Shown here: positions 1-6,707 of the stretch, one piece after another
Numbering within the stretch: the stretch's first letter is position 1
Layout: every line of letters starts with the position of its first letter
Assembly: GCA_021812905.1 (NCBI GenBank)
Contig: JAKAMM010000057.1
Span: forward strand, 1 to 8,725
Reading direction: 5' to 3'
DNA from: Chloroflexota bacterium
Lineage (GTDB): Bacteria > Chloroflexota > Anaerolineae > Anaerolineales > Villigracilaceae
DNA length: 8,725 nt
Notes under the pieces: generated by a model
What the model was told of the DNA's origin: nothing
Seen by the model: only the letters and a program-made list of their open reading frames with translations
Database searches by the model: none
Translations under genes and position numbers: made by a program

Positions 1-13
1 TCTTAATTAACAA

Positions 14-74
14 GACTTACGCAGACTAATTTCTTTCGCGAATTCGCCGACAGTTTTTGGGTTTTGCGTAAGTC
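14..74. repeat. Small inverted-repeat (MITE-like) element
   Basis: GACTTACGCA at 14-23 is repeated in perfect inverse at 65-74 (TGCGTAAGTC). The roughly 40 bases between include a 10-base palindrome, GCGAATTCGC (38-47). The ends resemble insertion-sequence termini of the ACTTACGCA type that I recall from cyanobacteria and other bacteria, so this could be a MITE or two IS ends left by an internal deletion. No clear target-site duplication is visible. A plain hairpin is the alternative. Confidence 0.45.
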
Positions 75-216
75 CTACTGATAATATACAAGAACACTAT
101 GTGCTGATGGTTTTGCAGGTGTAAAATGTTTGTAAAAACCTAAACACTATGCACCAATCAACTCTTCTTCTTGAATTCTGTATTCTAATTCTCACATCTT
201 GTAATATTCCTCGTAG

Positions 217-1439
<1,223 letters not shown>

Positions 1440-1448
1440 GGAGGCGTG

Positions 1449-1925
1449 ATGGCAAATGACAATGTCCAGGGGTTGGAGACACTCGAAGCGTGGAAAAAGT
1501 CGAAAGGGCTTGCTCTAAAGGTTTACAAAGAGATTTTGCCTTTGCTTCCTGCAGAAGAAAAATGGAATCTAAATCAGCAAATTCGCCGCGCTGTTTCCAG
1601 TATCCCTGCGAATATTGCAGAAGGACATGGAAGGTTTTATTATCAAGAAAATGTTCGTTTTTGTTATATTGCCCGCGGCTCTCTAACGGAAACATATAGC
1701 CATATTACACTTGCTCACGAGCTCGGGTTTATTCCGGTAGAAAAATATAAGGAGTTGACAACACTTGTCGAGGAGTTGGTAAGAATCATAAATGGTTATA
1801 TCTCTTATCTCAAGCGCTCCAAGATTGGAGCGAATGAGCCCGGTGTAAATCATTTTGCGCGGGAAGACCCTGCATCGTATCTGGTCGACTATCCTGAAGA
1901 CTCCGAATCTTTAGAAAGCCAATAA
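1449..1925 (+). CDS. Four-helix-bundle protein, 23S rRNA intervening-sequence (IVP/S23) family
   Basis: 158 residues. The core, roughly residues 8-120, matches the family known as IVP, S23 or four helix bundle protein: LEAWKKSKGLALKVY in helix 1, the signature QQIRRAVSSIPANIAEGHGR near residues 43-62, then a helix with RGSLTE and a last helix before YLKRSK. Family members occur in 23S rRNA intervening sequences, as free-standing genes, and as the related Avd accessory protein of diversity-generating retroelements. No catalytic function is established, and nucleic-acid binding by the basic bundle is the usual idea. The tail after about residue 121 is acidic and longer than in typical members (about 115-130 residues). 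ATG 1449 is preferred over GTG 1446 because GGAGG at 1440-1444 would otherwise lie only one base away. No reverse transcriptase or variable repeat is seen, so a retroelement role is unsupported. Confidence 0.85.
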   Translation: MANDNVQGLETLEAWKKSKGLALKVYKEILPLLPAEEKWNLNQQIRRAVSSIPANIAEGHGRFYYQENVRFCYIARGSLTETYSHITLAHELGFIPVEKYKELTTLVEELVRIINGYISYLKRSKIGANEPGVNHFAREDPASYLVDYPEDSESLESQ

Positions 1926-1933
1926 CCCCATCA

Positions 1934-1951
1934 AACTATTCACTATTCCCT
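1934..1951 (-). repeat. Right arm of 18-base inverted repeat
   Basis: AACTATTCACTATTCCCT, the perfect inverse of 1422-1439, begins eight bases after the IVP stop codon. It runs on into a loosely repetitive CTATT/TTCACT-rich stretch (to about 1976) that leads to the uppP ribosome-binding site. Confidence 0.85.
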
Positions 1952-1991
1952 ATTTTCTATACTCATTCTTCACTTACCAAAGGAACCCCAC

Positions 1992-2798
1992 ATGAATCTA
2001 TTTCACGCTCTCCTGCTCGGCATCATCGAAGGTCTGACCGAATTCATCCCGGTCTCGTCTACGGCACAATTGCTTGTCGGTCAGACGCTCCTGCGCATCC
2101 CGCCCGGCTCCACCATGACTGCATTTCTTGTCATCGTTCAACTGGGTCCGCTTGTGGCCCTCGTTGTTTATTTCTGGAAAGACTTGCTGGCATTAGTCAA
2201 AGCCTTCTTTGCCGTGCCTTTCTCCACCGAAGAAAACAAGCTGGCATGGTATATCATCATTGCCACCATCCCCGCATTGATTGCAGGTTTCCTGCTTAAG
2301 GATTCTGTTGAAGCGCTATTCACGACTCCTTTATTGGAAGCGGCCATCCGCATGTTCGCAGCCGCCATCTTGTTAACACTGGCAGAGTTGATCGGTAAAC
2401 GTCTGCGTAAACTGAACTCGATGACCTGGTTGGATGCTCTGATTGTCGGTTTGTTCCAGATTGTGGCGGTCTTTCCCGGCGCCTCACGCTCCGGCTCAAC
2501 CATTAGCGGCGGCATGTTGCGTGGTTTTGACCGCCCTTCAGCGGCGCGCTTTGCCTTTCTGATGTCCGTGCCTGTGATGCTGGCGGCGGGCGGCTATGAA
2601 ACCCTCAAGCTATTCAAAATGCCTGGGCTTGGTGGATTTCTTCCCGTTCTGGCTATTGGTTTTATTGCCGCAGCCATCGTTGGTTGGTTGTCGATCAAGT
2701 GGCTGTTGAGCTATCTCAATAAACATTCGTTGTATGTCTTTGCAGCCTATTGTGCAATTGTCAGCGCGATCTGCCTTGGATTCTATTTCTTTGCATAA
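1992..2798 (+). CDS. uppP: Undecaprenyl-diphosphatase (UppP/BacA family)
   Basis: Integral membrane enzyme that removes a phosphate from undecaprenyl diphosphate to recycle the lipid carrier of peptidoglycan synthesis; its loss or excess alters bacitracin sensitivity. The 268 residues match the usual length. The first active-site segment, EGLTEFIPVSST, carries E13 and E17 (E17 and E21 in E. coli) and S23. The second, PGASRSGS, carries R166 (R174 in E. coli). Hydrophobic segments span almost the whole length, consistent with about seven or eight membrane passes. Unusually, the residue matching the conserved His30 of the SSTGH or SSTAH motif is Gln (Q26, codon CAA at 2067-2069). The start is supported by AAGGA about nine bases upstream of the ATG. 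It follows the IVP unit and precedes a lipoprotein gene on the same strand. Confidence 0.94.
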   Translation: MNLFHALLLGIIEGLTEFIPVSSTAQLLVGQTLLRIPPGSTMTAFLVIVQLGPLVALVVYFWKDLLALVKAFFAVPFSTEENKLAWYIIIATIPALIAGFLLKDSVEALFTTPLLEAAIRMFAAAILLTLAELIGKRLRKLNSMTWLDALIVGLFQIVAVFPGASRSGSTISGGMLRGFDRPSAARFAFLMSVPVMLAAGGYETLKLFKMPGLGGFLPVLAIGFIAAAIVGWLSIKWLLSYLNKHSLYVFAAYCAIVSAICLGFYFFA

Positions 2799-2802
2799 AA
2801 CA

Positions 2803-2835
2803 TGCAGGGCCGAGTTTTGCTCTGCCCTTGCAATT
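2803..2835 (+). other. Stem-loop between uppP and the lipoprotein gene
   Basis: GCAGGGCCGAG and the inverse GCTCTGCCCTTGC can pair as GCA/GGGC/GAG, with one bulge and one mismatch, around a TTTT loop. It sits directly before the ATG at 2838 and lacks a following T tract. It is therefore more likely a local mRNA structure or a poor terminator than a true intrinsic terminator. Confidence 0.35.
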
Positions 2836-2837
2836 GC

Positions 2838-3536
2838 ATGAAAAAAATTCTGTTTGTTATCTTGATTTTTCTAACAGCCTGCGCGCCCGCGACACCCGGT
2901 GCGACGCCGCAGGTTGTAAAAGTTTATTCCACTTCATCCACGCAACCGTGGCTGGCGGATTTATATAATTGCGCTTCTACTTCTACCATTATCAGTTTAT
3001 CTGTTTCACAATCTGCGGATATTATGATTCGAGTGGGAGAGCCTGCCAACCTGACAACACTCGCGTTTCAAATTGGGACGGAAGATATTCTCGTTGCGGT
3101 TCAGCCCCAGACCGGGGTCGGGTCACTGACAATCGAGCAAGTGCGGCAACTGTTCACGGGTCAAGCCACAAATTGGAAAGATGTCGGCGGCAACGATGTC
3201 TCTGTGCAAGTGTGGACGTATTCGCCCAATGAAGATGTCCAACAGATTTTCGACAATACAGTTTTAGCCGGGCAACCCGTTACCTCACTGGCGCGGTTGG
3301 CGGTATCCGCTCAGACCATGTCCGATTCTATCGGGGCACAGGCCGGCTCAGTCGGAGTCCTGACGCGGCGCTGGCAGGCAGGCAACTCTTCGACAGGCTC
3401 ACCTGTGCCTGCGGCGCAGGCAGGGCAGGCTGCGAGAGAGGCATTAATCGTCGCGTCTGTGCCGGTGCTGGTGATTACAAAGTCCGAACCACAGGGTGCA
3501 GTCAAAGAACTGATCGCCTGTCTTCAGAAGAAATAG
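2838..3536 (+). CDS. PstS-like substrate-binding lipoprotein
   Basis: 232 residues with a bacterial lipoprotein signal: a basic start (MKK), a hydrophobic stretch, and the lipobox LTAC with C15 as the lipidated Cys, so the protein should be anchored on the outer face of the membrane. The middle, about residues 83-180, resembles phosphate-binding-type periplasmic proteins. It shows the LTIEQVRQLFTGQATNWKDVGG segment typical of PstS-like folds, followed by a strand-rich half and GSVGVLTRR. It is shorter than classical PstS, and the G-S-T phosphate loop near the N-terminus is replaced by VYSTSSTQPW, so the ligand is uncertain. No permease or ATPase gene is adjacent. The start at 2838 was chosen because it gives a clean signal peptide; the in-frame ATG at 2802 would put 12 Cys-rich residues in front of it. 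Confidence 0.8.
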   Translation: MKKILFVILIFLTACAPATPGATPQVVKVYSTSSTQPWLADLYNCASTSTIISLSVSQSADIMIRVGEPANLTTLAFQIGTEDILVAVQPQTGVGSLTIEQVRQLFTGQATNWKDVGGNDVSVQVWTYSPNEDVQQIFDNTVLAGQPVTSLARLAVSAQTMSDSIGAQAGSVGVLTRRWQAGNSSTGSPVPAAQAGQAAREALIVASVPVLVITKSEPQGAVKELIACLQKK

Positions 3537-3592
3537 CTTGTAAGATTTATTCCTGCATCGCTGTCTCTTTCATAGATTTTCGCGGAGGAACT

Positions 3593-4099
3593 ATGAATGA
3601 GTTGGAAGCGTTTCGTACAGAGAAGGATGATTTTTTCGGGCATCACCCGCAAAGCCCGCTGACGCGCGAGCAAAAGCGTGACTTTCATGGGCTGAATTAT
3701 TTTCCCGAAAATGCGGATTTGCGGCTTGAAGTCAAGGCTGAGGAGTTCCCCGTCAAGGAGCGTATCGAAATGCAGACCTCGACCGGGGATGTGCAAATTT
3801 ACTTTCGCCACAGCCGATTCAAATTCCAGGCCGATGGGCAGGATGCGGAACTGACCATTTATGAAAGCGAGAATGGATTCTTTTTGCCTTTTGTTGACTC
3901 GCTGGCCGGGAAGGAAACCTACGGCGCAGGCCGCTATCTTGAACCTGAACCTTTACCCGGCGGAAGATTTTTAATTGACTTCAACATGGCATATAACCCG
4001 TATTGCGCTTACAACGAGCAATGGTCCTGCCCATTGACGCCACTTGAAAATCGGCTGAAAGTGCCCGTCAGGGCCGGTGAGAAGTTGTTCCACGAATAA
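3593..4099 (+). CDS. DUF1684 domain protein
   Basis: 168 residues with no signal peptide or membrane segment. The C-terminal half carries the features of the DUF1684 family: FVDSLAGKETYGAGRYLE at about 101-118, then LIDFNMAYNPYCAYNEQWSCPLTPLENRL, ending in VPVRAGEK. The N-terminal part starts with a charged FRTEKDDFFGHHPQSPL segment and a GLNYFPENADLRLE stretch, also usual for this family. The biochemical role is not established. The conserved AYNPYCAYN and CPL positions suggest a structured binding or catalytic pocket, but this is inference. The start is supported by GGAGG about six bases upstream (near 3583-3587). It is the last gene of the + strand run, followed by a strong terminator eight bases after the stop. 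Confidence 0.85.
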   Translation: MNELEAFRTEKDDFFGHHPQSPLTREQKRDFHGLNYFPENADLRLEVKAEEFPVKERIEMQTSTGDVQIYFRHSRFKFQADGQDAELTIYESENGFFLPFVDSLAGKETYGAGRYLEPEPLPGGRFLIDFNMAYNPYCAYNEQWSCPLTPLENRLKVPVRAGEKLFHE

Positions 4100-4107
4100 T
4101 ATGAAAT

Positions 4108-4139
4108 AAAAAGACGGACTTTTGACGGTCCGTCTTTTT
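4108..4139. terminator. Bidirectional intrinsic terminator
   Basis: A perfect 12-bp stem pairs 4108-4119 (AAAAAGACGGAC) with 4128-4139 (GTCCGTCTTTTT) around an eight-base loop, with T-rich ends in both directions. It lies between the convergent DUF1684 gene and the anti-sigma gene, whose stop codon begins at 4140, so it probably ends both transcripts. Confidence 0.9.
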
Positions 4140-4430
4140 CTATTCTTTTGCTGTTTCTTCCAAAACATCCAGAAGCGCTTCATATTCGTCGCAACAATGG
4201 GAACATATATCGAGATGTTCCCGCAGGAGCGGCATCAGGTGGGCGGCATCTTTACCATGCACTTCTTTTTCCACGTATTCATCGAGCTGGGCAAAAACTT
4301 CATTGCAGGTCGTTTCTTCCTTGCGGACTTTATCGAGCACGCGCAGGAATCCTTTAACGACTTCATCGGGGAGTTCTTGCTCCCGTTGAAAGCGATGCCG
4401 GATGCTTTGTATTAAATCTTTGATATTCAT
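4140..4430 (-). CDS. Zinc-finger (zf-HC2 type) anti-sigma-like protein
   Basis: 96 residues, no membrane segment. After a helical N-terminus the protein has C42 and then the segment REHLDICSHC, in which H72, C76 and C79 form the H-x3-C-x2-C zinc motif of zf-HC2/ZAS anti-sigma domains; C80 follows. A charged helical tail (DEYEALLDVLEETAKE) ends it. ZAS proteins bind and hold ECF sigma factors, often releasing them on redox or envelope signals. Because this one is soluble and just downstream of an ECF sigma gene on the same strand (39-base gap), it is most likely that factor's regulator in the cytoplasm. AAAGG about seven bases before the ATG fits a ribosome-binding site. A zinc-binding accessory protein of unrelated function is less likely. 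Confidence 0.8.
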   Translation of the reverse strand: MNIKDLIQSIRHRFQREQELPDEVVKGFLRVLDKVRKEETTCNEVFAQLDEYVEKEVHGKDAAHLMPLLREHLDICSHCCDEYEALLDVLEETAKE

Positions 4431-4469
4431 GCCAAACCTTTGATTTGGACGTTTAATCTCACCCTAATC

Positions 4470-5108
4470 TTACTTTTTCTCGAAAGCCGATAATACTTCC
4501 TGCGCTGTTAAACCCTCATTTGTGAGACGGCGTTTGAGTCGCAGGCGGGCGTCGTGTAGAAGTTTGTACAGCGCGTTGCGATTGGTCTTCATGCGTTTGG
4601 CGGCCTCTTCGAGGGGTACATCCTGGATGCTCAAAAGCATAAGAGCTTCGCGCTGTTTGGGAGTTAATTCCTGCTCCAAAATACGGCGGACGCGTGCCAT
4701 CATATCGGCCTGTTCGACGGTCTCTGCCGGGCCGGGCTGACGATCCGCTATGATGCGCGCCGGAACGGGCAATTCCTCATTGTCCACAATTTCGTCGAGG
4801 GAAGAATCCTGCCAGCGCTTGCGGCGCAACTCTGTCAGCGCAATGCGGACGGCGATCTTGTGCACCCAGGTGGTGAACATACTGCGTCCCTCGAAAGTGT
4901 CGAGCTGGTCGAGGACGCGCAAAAGAGTCTCCTGGGTCACTTCATCAACAAGCGGAGCGAAGAGCGCAGAATCGGGAGAAAGCCAGCGTGAGAGCGCGTA
5001 GGGGAGTCCGTGTGCGACGATCTCGCGCAGATCGGTCAGCGCTTCTTCGCGCACGACGCCGTCAGCGCGCAGGTCGGACAGCCAGGATTCGTTGGAACGG
5101 TTGGTCAT
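4470..5108 (-). CDS. RNA polymerase sigma factor, ECF type
   Basis: 212 residues. Sigma region 2 covers about residues 25-98: it includes DEVTQETLLRVLDQLDTFEG, then MFTTWVHKIAVRIALTELRRKR, the core-binding and -10 recognition part. A loose acidic linker follows (about 100-135). Region 4 covers about 138-195 with LTPKQREALMLL and the helix-turn-helix VPLEEAAKRMKTNRNALYKLLHDARLRLKRR, which reads the -35 element. There is no region 1 or 3, as expected for an ECF factor. The start is ATG 5108; a TTG three codons upstream is possible but weaker, and it lies only two bases from the -10 box. The zf-HC2 protein directly downstream is the probable anti-sigma partner. The regulon cannot be told from this window, and no obvious target gene lies beside it. 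Confidence 0.92.
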   Translation of the reverse strand: MTNRSNESWLSDLRADGVVREEALTDLREIVAHGLPYALSRWLSPDSALFAPLVDEVTQETLLRVLDQLDTFEGRSMFTTWVHKIAVRIALTELRRKRWQDSSLDEIVDNEELPVPARIIADRQPGPAETVEQADMMARVRRILEQELTPKQREALMLLSIQDVPLEEAAKRMKTNRNALYKLLHDARLRLKRRLTNEGLTAQEVLSAFEKK

Positions 5109-5118
5109 GAATGGCAAA

Positions 5119-5124
5119 ATTATA
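5119..5124 (-). promoter_or_regulatory. -10 box just upstream of the sigma factor gene
   Basis: TATAAT on the - strand ends 10 bases before the ATG at 5108, so the mRNA would have a leader of only about three bases or none. No convincing -35 is visible at the right distance. No Shine-Dalgarno sequence precedes the ATG, which agrees with leaderless or near-leaderless translation. Confidence 0.45.
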
Positions 5125-5189
5125 TCAGAGCCAGATAGTGCAATGACACTGAATAACCATTCTGTTTATAAAAATTTAACGTGACGCTG

Positions 5190-5224
5190 TAAAAGAAAAA
5201 ACCACCATGTTAACGGTGATTTTT
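5190..5224 (-). terminator. Intrinsic terminator after the tRNA 3' half
   Basis: On the - strand AAAAATCACC (5224-5215) pairs with GGTGGTTTTT (5206-5197) around an eight-base loop, with a T-rich run TTTTTTCTTTT. It begins two bases after the CCA end of the tRNA fragment, as expected for the native terminator of a tRNA gene. Confidence 0.8.
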
Positions 5225-5225
5225 G

Positions 5226-5270
5226 TGGCGGGCGCGGAGGGGCTCGAACCCCCGACCTCATGTGTGTGAT
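5226..5270 (-). pseudogene. tRNA 3'-half fragment, probable attachment site
   Basis: Read on the - strand, these 45 bases give an anticodon loop ATCACAC (anticodon CAC, Val), a 3' anticodon-stem strand, a five-base variable loop, a full T arm with TTCGAGC, the acceptor 3' strand CGCGCCC, G73 and an encoded CCA. The 5' half (acceptor strand, D arm, 5' anticodon stem) is absent; the bases at 5271 onward do not fold with it. A break at the anticodon loop is typical for tyrosine-integrase attachment sites. The acceptor strand could pair with the 5' strand of the intact tRNA-Val at 6708-6784 with one G-U pair. The anticodon-stem strand (ACATG) cannot pair properly with that tRNA's CTACT, so the two may come from different tRNA genes. 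Confidence 0.75.
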
Positions 5271-5293
5271 TTGTGCGGTAAACCATGTAATGT

Positions 5294-5351
5294 GTCCAAT
5301 GAGTACGATCTATTCGACTTTTGGGGGGTTTAGTATCCAATCAGTACAATC
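5294..5351. repeat. Imperfect direct repeats between att core and integrase
   Basis: GTCCAATGAGTACGATC (5294-5310) and ATCCAATCAGTACAATC (5335-5351) match at 14 of 17 positions, 41 bases apart. They lie between the tRNA fragment and the 3' end of the integrase relic, where arm-type integrase-binding sites often occur. That role is inferred. Confidence 0.55.
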
Positions 5352-5382
5352 ATTCCAACCCTTTTCAATCTGTAAGCCTTAG

Positions 5383-5610
5383 TTACGCATTACTGAATAT
5401 CTTGTTGATATTCTTTGTGGCTTCTTCTGAAATGCCAGGTAGCAAGTGGCTATAAGTATTCAACGTAATGGTTACGCTTGAATGACCCAATAGCACCTGC
5501 ACGACTTTGGGATTTGTTCCTACTGCAAGATGATAACTTGAGCATTGTGCCATTAAAAGGGATTGTTCGGGATTTGAGCTGAAACCTGATCTAAAACTTG
5601 AAGATATGCC
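5383..5610 (-). pseudogene. Tyrosine recombinase (integrase) relic
   Basis: The C-terminal catalytic end is clear: VGTNPKVVQVLLGHSSVT followed by ITLNTYSHLLPG, with the LGH box and the catalytic Tyr of NTYSHLLPG, ending at a TAA (5383-5385). Upstream, the family pattern continues in a different frame (AYLQVLDQ, then PNNPF, a stop codon, WHNAQVIILQ). The stop falls where HDLRHT is expected and a frame change follows just before VGTNPK. The N-terminal core-binding and arm-binding domains are missing. This is a truncated, frameshifted and inactive integrase. It faces the tRNA fragment, the usual position of int beside its attachment site. An open frame from 5646 covers part of the relic, but its first half is not integrase-like. 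Confidence 0.8.
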
Positions 5611-5714
5611 ACGTTTCCCTCTCAGAGAGTCGGAAACAATGACCAAAGAGGAAAAGCTTACCTCAGTTACGATCTATCTTGCTAAAGTAGTTGACCACCT
5701 GCAAGGAGTTGAAG

Positions 5715-5981
5715 ATGAACACAGAGCCTTTGTTATTAGACGACCACATACTAACAGTGCCTCAAGTCTCCAAGTATCTCCAGATCTCCAGGTCGAAACT
5801 GTATTATCTGGTATCTCGGAAGCAATTACCCCACCTGAAATTGGGAAGGAACATTCGGATACGTCAGTCGGACTTGATGAGGTGGCTAAACCTTCAGGTT
5901 GAGCCGGCCTCACAAATTTTTGCAGTAAGAAAGACCCTTATTCCCAATATCTCGTTTGCCTTTATTATGCAAGCAGGTTAG
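5715..5981 (+). CDS. Excisionase-family helix-turn-helix protein
   Basis: 88 residues with a winged-HTH domain of the HTH_17/excisionase type at about residues 10-60: ILTVPQVSKYLQISRSKLYYL, then the basic wing segment LPHLKLGRNIRIRQSDLMRWL. Such proteins bind DNA and either direct excision together with a tyrosine integrase or regulate genes of integrated elements. The start ATG at 5715 was chosen over an upstream TTG (5691) because AAGGAG at 5703-5708 lies six bases before it. It is divergent from the integrase relic, and both lie inside the tRNA-bounded region. The reading frame is intact although its neighbours are broken. The last 25 residues (from about VEPAS) are not typical and may be a decayed or foreign end. 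Confidence 0.8.
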   Translation: MNTEPLLLDDHILTVPQVSKYLQISRSKLYYLVSRKQLPHLKLGRNIRIRQSDLMRWLNLQVEPASQIFAVRKTLIPNISFAFIMQAG

Positions 5982-5988
5982 GAAGTCT

Positions 5989-6032
5989 ATTCTGGCTCTG
6001 GTCCTGACCCTAATCATTTCCAGAACCAGAAT
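5989..6032. repeat. Long stem-loop after the excisionase gene
   Basis: ATTCTGGCTCTGG (5989-6001) pairs with CCAGAACCAGAAT (6020-6032) at 12 of 13 positions around an 18-base loop, starting seven bases after the stop of the HTH gene. There is no T tract, so it may stabilise the mRNA end, act as a weak terminator, or be a protein-binding inverted repeat. The bases from here to 6146 hold no other feature I can support. Confidence 0.5.
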
Positions 6033-6146
6033 AAAAGCCCCAACCATTCAAAATTTCAGATAGCCTATTAAACTACTAACGTCAAATTACTTGAGAACGT
6101 TCGAGTTACTTCATTTGCCTACTATCAGTGATACAAACCCTATTCG

Positions 6147-6585
6147 TTATTCAAGATTTTTACCAAACCTGTCCTGTCCTCTTCTTTTTTGTTCACGCCT
6201 CATGTGGCAGTTAAAACAAACTACATCTGTCTTTTCAATCTCACGCATTATGTTATCAAGACCTAACCCTTGTTGAATCATGCCAGTGATATTGTATTTC
6301 TTGGTATCCCGTACATGATCGAAAGTTAGGACGGTAACATCGCTCTCGCCACAATCCGCACAAGATTTACTTAATAGATACTCTAAGACAAATTGCCTTG
6401 CTCTATCTTTTCCCTTCTGCCGTGCAAGGCGGTTTCTTTCTTTTACATAGTCTGGATTATTTGCGTAGCGGTCCCGAATGTCTTGTTGTTGACAGCTTAT
6501 ACAGACGGATTGAAGATAACCCTTTTCTTCACTCCGAATGTTGAACTCGGTTTCATCTTTCAGTACAACGAATACATCTTCTCAT
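6147..6585 (-). pseudogene. HNH endonuclease-like gene broken by a frameshift
   Basis: Read on the - strand, ATG at 6585-6583 opens MRRCIRCTE and then meets a stop. The adjacent frame continues without stop (LKDETEFNIRSEEKGY and on) to a TAA at 6147, so one frameshift near 6565 separates the start from the rest. The restored product would be about 145 residues. It carries a CxxC pair (CIRC and CISC), a basic helical middle, and an HNH-like domain: CADCGESDVTVLTFDHV, a helix LGLDNIMREIEKTD, then VVCFNCHMRR. The H of FDHV and the N and H of FNCH form the HNH core, and the two CxxC pairs should bind zinc. Similar small HNH proteins occur in phages and integrated elements. The gene lies inside the tRNA-bounded element and is probably inactive, unless a CTG start or ribosomal slippage is used. 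Confidence 0.8.
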
Positions 6586-6612
6586 ATTGCATCCAATGTA
6601 TAAGCATTAAAT

Positions 6613-6678
6613 AAGCCATAGTAAAAGTCATAGGCTTAAGATTTTAAAATCGCATCCCCCCATGTTTTAAGTGGGGGG
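6613..6678. repeat. Cluster of inverted repeats beside tRNA-Val
   Basis: Three structures follow one another: AAGCC/GGCTT (6613-6617 and 6633-6637), the 12-base palindrome GATTTTAAAATC (6640-6651), and a 7-bp G/C stem CCCCCCA/TGGGGGG (6656-6662 and 6672-6678) with a nine-base loop. They lie between the HNH relic and the tRNA 3' end. The last could end transcripts poorly; a structured element end or integrase-related site is also possible. Confidence 0.5.
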
Positions 6679-6707
6679 AGTTGATTCAGGCTTTTTGGGC
6701 CATTTTT

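Noticed and set aside
1958..1963. TATACT as a -10 box for uppP
   Set aside because: Good -10 match but no acceptable -35 at 16-18 bases, and the stretch is a repetitive T/A-rich run; not strong enough to list.
5606..5902. + strand frame starting MPRFPLRESETMTKEEKLTSV
   Set aside because: It overlaps the well-supported HTH gene in another frame. The early part looks somewhat protein-like but the later part is clearly a shadow; at most a decayed short leader gene.
5674..5913. - strand frame opposite the excisionase gene
   Set aside because: Composition-driven shadow of the HTH gene; no integrase features, so it does not supply the missing integrase N-terminus.
6091..6614. Two + strand frames across 6091-6276 and 6393-6614
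   Set aside because: Both lie opposite the HNH coding sequence and show no family features.
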